A DNA stretch of 64,000 nt, taken from assembly GCF_040273735.1 (NCBI RefSeq), contig NZ_JBELZM010000009.1:1-64000 (forward strand), written 5' to 3'. Shown in pieces: positions 35,070-42,509 of the stretch. Numbering within the stretch: the first letter of the stretch is position 1; every line of letters begins with the position of its first letter. The translations under genes and the position numbers were made by a program. The notes beneath the pieces were generated by a model. That model did not search any database. It was not told the origin of the DNA and was given only the letters and a program-made list of their open reading frames with translations. The DNA comes from Solibacillus sp040273735. GTDB lineage: Bacteria > Bacillota > Bacilli > Bacillales_A > Planococcaceae.

Positions 35070-36521
35070 TTATTTCTGATGAGCATTCGGACGAATACCC
35101 GCCGGAATCGGATTGACGTATGCACCTTTCGTTTCCGCCAAGAGCTCGCGTTTCGCCTCTTCAATTAACGAAGGATTTTCAAGTAAATCCACCGCTGTTA
35201 AAGCCAGCACTTTCGCTGCATATAAAAGCCCTTTATGTGCAAGCGACGTTTTGCCTTGCGATACAAGCTGCCACGTATGCAGTGGTGTGCCGAATACGAA
35301 GCAAGGAGCGAAAAATTGCCCTGTCGGTACAACCCAGCTTACATCTGCTACATCAGTCGAACCCGCCATTGTATAGCTGGACACTTCATACGGTACAATT
35401 TCATTTAAAAATACACCATCAACATATGCTTGTTCTAAATCAAAAGATTGAGATCCGGCCAATGTCGTTACTTCATTTTTGGCTGCTGCGATTTCATCCG
35501 CCGTAAGCGTACCAACCATTTCTTTCGCATAGTCCATTTCAGAACCGCTGTATGCCGGCAATCCTGCTTGCTGCAAGTTTTTAAATAGTAGACGGTTCAA
35601 TAGATCGTTCGGTATATAATTCGAGCATGCTTTGTCAAACTTCACTGTTAATTTAGTTTCCGTCATTAAAGCCGCACCTTCCGCAATTTTTACAATGCGC
35701 TTATAAATATCATCCACTTGCTGAATGTCTTTTCCGCGGATTAAATAAAGCACTTCTGCATTTGCCTGGACGACATTTGGCGAAAGGCCCCCCGTATTTG
35801 TTACGGCATAATGCATGCGAACATTTGACGGAACATGCTCACGCAAGTAGTTTACTCCAACATTCATCAGTTCTACTGCGTCAAGCGCACTGCGTCCTAA
35901 TTCAGGCGCATTTGCAGCATGGCTGGCCACGCCTTCAAACTCAAAATATACTTGATAGTTTGCAAGCGACGAGAAGCTGAAAATACTTGCAAATGAATTC
36001 GGATGCCATGTAAGTGCAATATCAACATCGTTAAATACACCTTCACGTACCATGAAAGTTTTCCCGGAGCCGCCTTCTTCAGCAGGACAGCCGTAATAGC
36101 GAATTTGTCCTTGTAATTCACCGCGCTCAATTAAATCTTTTAATGCAAGTGCTGCCGCAATGCCTGCTGTTCCTAATAAATTGTGTCCGCAGCCATGTCC
36201 GTTCCCGCCATCAATAACCGCCTGACGCGTTGCACTTTGCGACACTTGGCTTAATCCCGGGAGCGCATCAAATTCCCCCAAAATTCCGATAACAGGGCCA
36301 GCTGTTCCATATGTAGCAACAAATGCCGTATCCATGTTTGCAATGTTTTCTGTCACTTGGAACCCGTGCTGACGTAAAAATTCAGTTAATAGTTCTACCG
36401 ACTTCTGCTCCTGAAAGCGTGTTTCCGCAATATCCCAAATCGAATTTGACAGTGCAATAATCTGCTGCTCGTATTGCATAACTAATTGTTCAATTCTGTT
36501 TTCCCGGACGGTACTGTTCAT
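35070..36521 (-). CDS. abgB: AbgB, p-aminobenzoyl-glutamate hydrolase subunit B
   Basis: An M20-family metallopeptidase subunit, 483 residues. Zinc-site motifs are GHGCGHNLLGT and YGCPAEEGGSGK, and the C-terminal STDVADVSW is typical of AbgB. AbgA and AbgB form a heteromeric enzyme that releases p-aminobenzoate and glutamate from p-aminobenzoyl-glutamate, a folate breakdown product. ATG 36521 follows GGAG by 8 nt. A 14-residue extension in frame overlaps abgA and is rejected. It is the last gene of abgT-abgA-abgB. Confidence 0.9.
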   Translation of the reverse strand: MNSTVRENRIEQLVMQYEQQIIALSNSIWDIAETRFQEQKSVELLTEFLRQHGFQVTENIANMDTAFVATYGTAGPVIGILGEFDALPGLSQVSQSATRQAVIDGGNGHGCGHNLLGTAGIAAALALKDLIERGELQGQIRYYGCPAEEGGSGKTFMVREGVFNDVDIALTWHPNSFASIFSFSSLANYQVYFEFEGVASHAANAPELGRSALDAVELMNVGVNYLREHVPSNVRMHYAVTNTGGLSPNVVQANAEVLYLIRGKDIQQVDDIYKRIVKIAEGAALMTETKLTVKFDKACSNYIPNDLLNRLLFKNLQQAGLPAYSGSEMDYAKEMVGTLTADEIAAAKNEVTTLAGSQSFDLEQAYVDGVFLNEIVPYEVSSYTMAGSTDVADVSWVVPTGQFFAPCFVFGTPLHTWQLVSQGKTSLAHKGLLYAAKVLALTAVDLLENPSLIEEAKRELLAETKGAYVNPIPAGIRPNAHQK

Positions 36522-36535
36522 CTTGTCATCTCCTA

Positions 36536-37810
36536 TTACAGTTTTAATAATGTATTGAGCCATATTTTTAACGCTGGAAGCATGTCTTCTTCGCGAATAT
36601 CAAATTTTTCGTGGTGATGCCCTGCCGCAAGATCTGTACCGATAATCGAATAGGTTGCCAAACCGCCATTTTTTTGAATGCGATCCATAAAAAATGTGGC
36701 ATCTTCAGAACCTGAATTAAAGTCGCTGTATTCCTCATACGGAATGTGCAGATCATTGGCCACATCAGCTAAAATCGCACTTAGCGCTTTACTTGAAGGA
36801 ACGCTCATCGCTTCCCCTACTTTTTTCAATGCGACACGAACACCATACATTGTTTCGATCCCAGCAAAAATCTGCTTGACCGCATTTTCATAAAACGCAT
36901 TAACCTCTGTCGTTTCGCCGCGCACTTCCAGCTCCATCTGCGCCGTTGACGGAATAACATTGCGGCCAAGACCTGCATGCAATGTTCCGACATTGATTCG
37001 GTGACTTCCCTTGCTATGCGGCGGCAAACTATGCAACGCGACTGTTGCCTGGGCAGCTGCCAACAATGCATTTCTTCCTTCTTCTGGAACACCTCCCGCA
37101 TGTGCTGCTACGCCTGTAATTGTCGCATCAAACTTTGATGTAGCCAAAAATCCTGCCGAACCTGCAATAAACTTTCCGGCTTCTACCCCTGTTCCAATAT
37201 GAAGCGCAAAGAAATAATCGATGTTATCAAACAAAGGTGATTGAACGATAGAAGCCGCCCCGCGCACCCCTTCTTCAGCAGGCTGGAAAATAATTTTAAT
37301 CGTACCGCTGAACAGGTCGCGATGCTGCATAATTTGTTCCGCTAATCCTAAGCCCATCGCAATATGGCTATCATGGCCGCATGCATGCATGAACCCGTCA
37401 TTTTGCGATCGAAACGCTAAATTATTCGGTACATGATCTGCTTCCGTTGATTCGAAAATAGGAAGTGCATCAATGTCGACACGGAAACATACGGTCGGAC
37501 CAGGCTTGCCTGTTTCCAGAACTGCTAATACACCTGTATAGCCGCCTTCCATTTTCGACAGCCATTTTTCATTTGCACCGGCATTTTTGGCTGCATCATA
37601 AAATCGTTCGATCATCGCCTCGCTCGGTAATCCCATCCGTTCCGACACATTCAGCTCTTTACCGACATACAGTTTGTATCCCCATTCTTCCAGCAAGTCC
37701 GCAATGCTGCTCGTCGTATTAAATTCCAGCCACCCTGGTTCCGGATATTGGTGGAACTCTCTACGCCAGCCTATCAGTCTTTGTAAATATGAATTTGATA
37801 TGTCAATCAT
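36536..37810 (-). CDS. abgA: AbgA, p-aminobenzoyl-glutamate hydrolase subunit A
   Basis: An M20-family peptidase, 424 residues, the partner of AbgB. Metal-binding motifs are RVDIDALP, HACGHDSHIAMG and FQPAEEGVRGA; GHHHEKFDI near the end is also conserved. The lid-type dimerisation domain lies at about 215-330. It is 19 bp downstream of abgT and 14 bp upstream of abgB. ATG 37810 follows GAGGG. Confidence 0.92.
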   Translation of the reverse strand: MIDISNSYLQRLIGWRREFHQYPEPGWLEFNTTSSIADLLEEWGYKLYVGKELNVSERMGLPSEAMIERFYDAAKNAGANEKWLSKMEGGYTGVLAVLETGKPGPTVCFRVDIDALPIFESTEADHVPNNLAFRSQNDGFMHACGHDSHIAMGLGLAEQIMQHRDLFSGTIKIIFQPAEEGVRGAASIVQSPLFDNIDYFFALHIGTGVEAGKFIAGSAGFLATSKFDATITGVAAHAGGVPEEGRNALLAAAQATVALHSLPPHSKGSHRINVGTLHAGLGRNVIPSTAQMELEVRGETTEVNAFYENAVKQIFAGIETMYGVRVALKKVGEAMSVPSSKALSAILADVANDLHIPYEEYSDFNSGSEDATFFMDRIQKNGGLATYSIIGTDLAAGHHHEKFDIREEDMLPALKIWLNTLLKL

Positions 37811-37828
37811 CTGTTTCCCTCATTCCAT

Positions 37829-39349
37829 TTATAATTTGTAATAAATACCCGGCCCAATCGGTATATTGAAAATTACGAAAATTAACATTAGCAAAATCCA
37901 GAAAATCAAGAAAATGATAGTATACGGAATCATTAATGACATCAATGTTCCAATTCCAGCCTTTTTATTATACACCTGCATAAATCCTAAAATGATCGCA
38001 AAGTAAGTATTTAAGGGTGTGACCATGTTCGTCGAAGATTCCCCAATACGATACGCTAACTGAATGAATGCCGGATGGTACCCCAGCACTAGAAACGTCG
38101 GCACGAAAATTGGTGCAACCAACGACCATAAAGCCGAACCACTAATAATAAATAAACTTAAGACAGCTACTAACAGCACGAACAGAATAATCGCAAAAAT
38201 ATTCGTTAAATTGATTGCTGCCAGGAAGTCCGCTAAATGTACAGCCATCCATGTCGCAATGTTAGACCAGTTAAAGTACCCGATAAACTGACCGATCATG
38301 AAAATCAAAACGATATAGCTCGATAAATCTTTAATCGCTTCTGCCATAATATTCGGTACATCGGCAGCTTTCTGGATTTTTTTCGTTGTTACACCGAATG
38401 TAATCCCAACAACAATAAAGAACCCTAAAATGATTGGTATAATCCCAGATAAAAACGGTGAACGTAAAATCGTTCCGTCATCGTTCAATAGTGCCGAGTT
38501 TGGCATGAGTATTAATCCAACGATAAATGCAATGTATAATAGCGCCGCAATTCCTGCATTACGCAACCCTTTTCCTTCAAGCTCCGAAATATCCGTGCTT
38601 TTTGCGATTTGATCACCTTTATATGTGCCAAGACGCGGCTCAACAATTTTATCTGTAATAATCGCACCTAAAAATGCTAATAAAAATGTAGATGCAATCA
38701 TGAAAAACCAGTTATCCAACGGTGTCACAATAAGTGTATCGTCAAGCCCTTTAACAACTTCCGTAGTAATACCCGAAAGCAATGCATCTGTTCCTGCAAC
38801 CAGAATGTTGGCAGTAAAACCAATCCCCGCCCCTGCAAGACCTGCCGCTAAACCAGCTAACGGATGGCGACCTAAAGCTAAAAACACAAGTGCCGCTAAT
38901 GGTGGAATAACTACAAACGCTGCATCGGATGCAATATTTCCTAAAATACCGATAAACACAACCATAAATGATACGATGCGTTTCGGTGTCTTTGAAATCG
39001 CTTTTGTCATCACAGCAGAAAACAGCCCGACTTTTTCAGAAAGCCCGATTCCGAGCATCATCGCTAATACTAAACCTAATGGCGCAAAGCCGGTAAAGTT
39101 TGTTAAAGTATTAGTTAATATGTATCGTATACCTTCTTTAGAAAGCAGACTTTTTACAACAACTTCTTCCCCTGTAGTAGGATGCATAACAGCTGCTTGC
39201 ATCGTACCCAGCACCAACGATACTGCGATTAAAACTAGTGTTAAATAAAAGAATAGCATGAAAGGATGTGGTAACTTATTACCCGCCCGCTCAATCACAT
39301 TTAAAAATTTATTAAATGCCCCATTGTTAGTCGTTTTTACTTGCTCCAT
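37829..39349 (-). CDS. abgT: AbgT-family transporter
   Basis: A 506-residue transporter with about 12 membrane segments, of the AbgT family, which takes up p-aminobenzoyl-glutamate (some members export sulfonamides). Matching motifs are LPHPFMLFFYL near the N-terminus, GNIASDAAFVVIPPLAA, SGSALWSLVAPIFVP and GESSTNMVTPLNTYF. It is the first gene of the abg transcript. ATG 39349 follows AAGGGGG. Neighbouring abgA and abgB support an import role over drug export. Confidence 0.92.
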   Translation of the reverse strand: MEQVKTTNNGAFNKFLNVIERAGNKLPHPFMLFFYLTLVLIAVSLVLGTMQAAVMHPTTGEEVVVKSLLSKEGIRYILTNTLTNFTGFAPLGLVLAMMLGIGLSEKVGLFSAVMTKAISKTPKRIVSFMVVFIGILGNIASDAAFVVIPPLAALVFLALGRHPLAGLAAGLAGAGIGFTANILVAGTDALLSGITTEVVKGLDDTLIVTPLDNWFFMIASTFLLAFLGAIITDKIVEPRLGTYKGDQIAKSTDISELEGKGLRNAGIAALLYIAFIVGLILMPNSALLNDDGTILRSPFLSGIIPIILGFFIVVGITFGVTTKKIQKAADVPNIMAEAIKDLSSYIVLIFMIGQFIGYFNWSNIATWMAVHLADFLAAINLTNIFAIILFVLLVAVLSLFIISGSALWSLVAPIFVPTFLVLGYHPAFIQLAYRIGESSTNMVTPLNTYFAIILGFMQVYNKKAGIGTLMSLMIPYTIIFLIFWILLMLIFVIFNIPIGPGIYYKL

Positions 39350-39361
39350 TAGTTCGCCCCC

Positions 39362-39428
39362 TTATTTAAAGACAAATTATTTCACTGTCCTTAAATAAAA
39401 GATTATAATAAACTGATAAATATGACAA
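39362..39428 (-). promoter_or_regulatory. abgT promoter with a 13-bp inverted-repeat operator candidate
   Basis: On the minus strand TTGTCA (39423-39428) and TATAAT (39402-39407) are 15 bp apart. Just downstream, TTATTTAAAGACA (39362-39374) and TGTCCTTAAATAA (39386-39398) form an inverted repeat with one mismatch and an 11-bp gap, around the expected start of transcription. It is the best candidate for the divergent regulator's site. Confidence 0.6.
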
Positions 39429-39459
39429 TATTTTTTTTTAGAGAAAAGGAGGATTTGCG

Positions 39460-40791
39460 TTGAAGATCTGTGTTTTTTCAACAAACTATTCTTACAGCTG
39501 GCTACAAAACATCCACCAGCTACAAATCGAAAATGTGGAATATGATATCGTGTTTTATGAAGATTTGCCCCATTTAACCGAGGTTTTCAGAGAAAATTAT
39601 ACAAAATATACGGCTGTGTTATTTAGCGGACAAATTCCTTATTTACATATCAAAAAATATTGCCCTGCAGAATTTGCAACAATGCCCTCGCAGTTTATTG
39701 ACATTACAGAGCGAGATTTATATTTTACTTTGACAAAGGTACAATATGAAAACCCAGGCTTTCGTTTTAGAGACGCGCTGATCGACTTTTTGTACGAGGA
39801 AAACAATTATTTAAGCCTGAAAGAATGGTTGCCTGAAGAAGATTTCCCTTACACTTTAAGCACATCCATTCAGGTATTTGGTGAACCGAACGCCTATGAA
39901 CTCGTAGCGAAAAGACACTTGGAATTGCTGGAAGAAGGGAAAATCAAATATTGCTTTACACGTTTAACAAATTTAAATACGTATTTCTCACATAATGATG
40001 TCATCCCAATTTTAGTGACGCCTTCGTTAAAAAGCATGGAAGCGGCCGTACAAAAACTATTAAAAGAAGTGGAAGTGCATAGCTTAACAAAAAGTCAGGT
40101 TGTATGTGGGCATTTGCAATTTAATTTCGTTGAAAATGATCTTTTGGAAAATGAATACCGCCAAGTAGCGCTCTATAAAGCCATTCTGGATTTCAACCGC
40201 ACGTACGGCTATTCACTACTTATTTATCGCTCATCACTACACAATGAAATTATTACGAACTTTTCGGATTACATACGCATTACGAATGATGAAACAAAAT
40301 GCTCATTGGCCTCCTTCTTACATGAACATGTCCCATTTAAAGTAAAAATCGGCTGGGGGATCGGCAAAACATTGGCCATTGCCCAAGCACAGGCGGAAAA
40401 AGCTTCAAGCTATTGCCAAAAACCATTTACAGAAAGCTATCGCATCAATAAAGAAGATAAACTACTCGGACCACTCGATGGCACGAATGTATCCTCTATT
40501 GTGGAACAGACACATAGTTTCCTTGAAGAAATCGCCAAAGAAACAAATATTTCAGTTTTCCAGCTCGAAAAACTATACGATATGATGCGGACTTACGATA
40601 AAAATACATTCACAGCAGAAGAAGTGAGTGTACATTTATCGGTTTCAACACGCACAGCGAACCGGCTATTGAAAAAATTGACCGAATATTCCTATGCAGT
40701 AATTATCGAAACTTTAGCGACCCCATCAGGAAAGGGGCGTCCCAAAAACTTGTTTGATCTACGTCTCGAACAACTAGATGAAACAGATTAG
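39460..40791 (+). CDS. Regulator-like protein with C-terminal winged helix, divergent from abgT
   Basis: A 443-residue cytoplasmic protein that I do not place in a named family. An N-terminal domain (about 1-180) looks like a receptor fold. The middle (about 210-345) resembles a degenerate nucleotide-cyclase/GGDEF-like fold (VVCGHLQFNF, KIGWGIGKT). The last 60 residues carry a helix-turn-helix (TAEEVSVHLSVSTRTANRLLKKL) and a wing. The start is TTG 39460 with AAAAGGAGG 7 nt upstream. It is divergent from abgT across about 110 bp that hold an inverted repeat, so it likely controls the abg genes. Confidence 0.72.
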   Translation: MKICVFSTNYSYSWLQNIHQLQIENVEYDIVFYEDLPHLTEVFRENYTKYTAVLFSGQIPYLHIKKYCPAEFATMPSQFIDITERDLYFTLTKVQYENPGFRFRDALIDFLYEENNYLSLKEWLPEEDFPYTLSTSIQVFGEPNAYELVAKRHLELLEEGKIKYCFTRLTNLNTYFSHNDVIPILVTPSLKSMEAAVQKLLKEVEVHSLTKSQVVCGHLQFNFVENDLLENEYRQVALYKAILDFNRTYGYSLLIYRSSLHNEIITNFSDYIRITNDETKCSLASFLHEHVPFKVKIGWGIGKTLAIAQAQAEKASSYCQKPFTESYRINKEDKLLGPLDGTNVSSIVEQTHSFLEEIAKETNISVFQLEKLYDMMRTYDKNTFTAEEVSVHLSVSTRTANRLLKKLTEYSYAVIIETLATPSGKGRPKNLFDLRLEQLDETD

Positions 40792-40815
40792 GATAATAGT
40801 GGCACGCTGATAAAA

Positions 40816-40995
40816 AGGGGCTAATTTCGAAGCTGCAGTGGCTAATAGAAGCAGCGGGTTCTACTTTTGATGGGAAGAGTTCTACTTTATGCATGAAAGG
40901 TTCTACATTTCATGGGAAACGTTCCACTTTCGACAAAGAAGATTCTACTTTAGAACCCGCATTGGTTAATAAAAACAGCGGGTTCTACTTATGAC
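40816..40995 (-). repeat. 21-bp periodic array in inverted orientation (array D)
   Basis: The core reads GTTCTACTTT on the plus strand, the complement of AAAGTAGAAC. Cores begin at 40858, 40879, 40900, 40921 and 40942, each 21 bp apart, and again at 40982. A weak copy lies near 40965. It sits between the stop of the abg regulator and the prfB terminator, so it follows two converging genes. Confidence 0.8.
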
Positions 40996-41032
40996 GATCC
41001 ACAATGCGATATTAAAAAATTACCTGAAAAAT

Positions 41033-41080
41033 AAAAAACGAAGCCATTCGGAACAACTAAAAAATTGTTCCGAATGGCTT
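41033..41080 (-). terminator. prfB terminator
   Basis: A perfect 16-bp stem AAGCCATTCGGAACAA / TTGTTCCGAATGGCTT (41041-41056 and 41065-41080) is followed on the minus strand by CGTTTTTT. Confidence 0.88.
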
Positions 41081-41087
41081 TAAAATA

Positions 41088-42195
41088 TTAATATGAAATT
41101 TTAGATCGTAAATAGGCAGTAATGAATATATCAAGATCGCCGTCCATTACAGCGCCTACATTCCCTGTTTCTGCACTTGTACGGTGATCTTTTACCATTG
41201 AATACGGATGGAACACATATGAACGAATTTGCGAGCCCCAGCCGATTTCCTTCTGCTCTCCACGAATTTCATCCAGCTGTGCTTGCTGCTTTTCAATTTC
41301 CAGCTGATACAGCTTCGACTTCAGCATTTTCATTGCTGCATCACGGTTTTTAATTTGCGAACGTTCAGACTGACATTGTACAACGACACCTGTTGGAAGA
41401 TGGGTAATACGTACTGCAGAGTCGGTCGTGTTAATATGCTGACCACCGGCACCAGTTGCGCGGTACGTATCGACTTTCAAATCTTCTGTTCGCACATCGA
41501 TTTCGATCTCGTCATTAAACTCTGGCATAACATCACATGATACGAACGATGTATGGCGGCGGCCTGAAGAATCGAACGGTGAAATTCGAACTAAGCGGTG
41601 TACGCCTTTTTCCGCTTTCAAATAGCCGTATGCATTATGACCAGAAATTTGCAGTGTAACCGATTTAATGCCGGCTTCATCGCCAGGCAAATAGTCGATT
41701 GTCGTAACTTTAAAGCCGCGCTTCTCTGCCCAGCGCGTATACATACGTAATAACATCGAGCCCCAGTCCTGTGACTCTGTACCGCCTGCACCTGGATGCA
41801 GTTCCAGAATGGCATTGTTTTTATCGTATGGTTCTGATAAAAGCATTTGCAGTTCGAACTCTTCCATTTTTGTCTGGAATTCAACAAGTTCTTTGCCTAG
41901 TTCTTCCTGCAATTCTGCATCTGGTTCTTCACGCAAAAGCTCCAGCGTCATTTCGAGGTTTTCCTGTGTATCGACTAATTCTTTGTATTCATTGACAACT
42001 GCTTTAATGCCGTTGCTTTCGTTAATAATTGCCTGTGCACCGTTCTGGTCGTTCCAGAATTCGGGTTCAAGCATAAGTTCATCTAGTTCCTGGATGCGAG
42101 CCTCTTTGTTTTCTAAGTCAAAGAGACCCCCTGAAGTCCGCTAGTTTTGTAGCTGTATTTTCGAGTGCATTGCGCACATCTGCTAATTCCATCAT
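41088..42195 (-). CDS. prfB: Peptide chain release factor 2, with programmed +1 frameshift
   Basis: Release factor 2 reads UAA and UGA, about 368 residues once the frameshift is used. Frame 1 starts at ATG 42195 (GGAGG 7 nt upstream; ATG 42192 also possible) and runs 25 codons to the in-frame TGA at 42118-42120. The main frame then continues from LENKEARIQEL. The stop-codon recognition and GGQ regions are visible (TGAGGQHINTTDSAVRI, RTEDLKVDTYRATGAGG). It follows secA as in B. subtilis, but a 170-bp repeat and a terminator lie between. Confidence 0.95.
42117..42132 (-). promoter_or_regulatory. prfB frameshift signal
   Basis: On the minus strand AGGGGGTCTCTTTGAC holds a Shine-Dalgarno-like AGGGGG, then CTT TGA C. 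This is the conserved RF2 site, where slow reading of UGA causes a +1 slip on CTT. The base C after TGA makes a poor terminator, as usual. Confidence 0.95.
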
Positions 42196-42236
42196 ATATT
42201 TTCCTCCGTAGTTGGGTGTTAAAGTTTGGTCTTCTC

Positions 42237-42407
42237 ATAAAGTTGATTTCCGTTTCGGCGGACGCTTTCCTGGGGCGTGAGGCCAATACGATGTTGGTCA
42301 CAAAAGCGTTGCCACAGGACGTGGCGTTCTTAGCTTTTGTTCCTAGTCTCAGGCGTCACGCTATTCCCCCAGGAGTCGCCACCCTTCCACTCCGACCAAC
42401 TAGAGTA
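42237..42407. repeat. Interspersed Bacillales GC-rich palindromic repeat
   Basis: The 170-bp block is bounded by GTTGATTTCCG and its partial complement CGACCAAC. Internally CTTTCCTGGGGCGTGAGG and GCGTCACGCTATTCCCCCAGG are near-complements. It resembles, from memory, the long palindromic intergenic repeats common in Bacillus and relatives, which can fold as RNA. It splits secA from prfB. Confidence 0.6.
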
Positions 42408-42459
42408 AATTGAATAAACCATTTCTTTATTTACGCTAGTTCATTATAAATCCTTATAA

Positions 42460-42503
42460 AACAAACCGGGTCATTGAGCATAGTTTCAATGACCTCGGTT
42501 TTA
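42460..42503 (-). terminator. secA terminator
   Basis: A stem AAACCGGGTCATTGA / TCAATGACCTCGGTTT with one mismatch (42463-42477 and 42486-42501) is followed on the minus strand by a T-rich tail. Confidence 0.8.
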
Positions 42504-42509
42504 TTGCTT

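Noticed and set aside
38625..39248. A 207-codon plus-strand ORF over abgT
   Set aside because: It lies fully antisense to a well-supported transporter and reads as low-complexity sequence.
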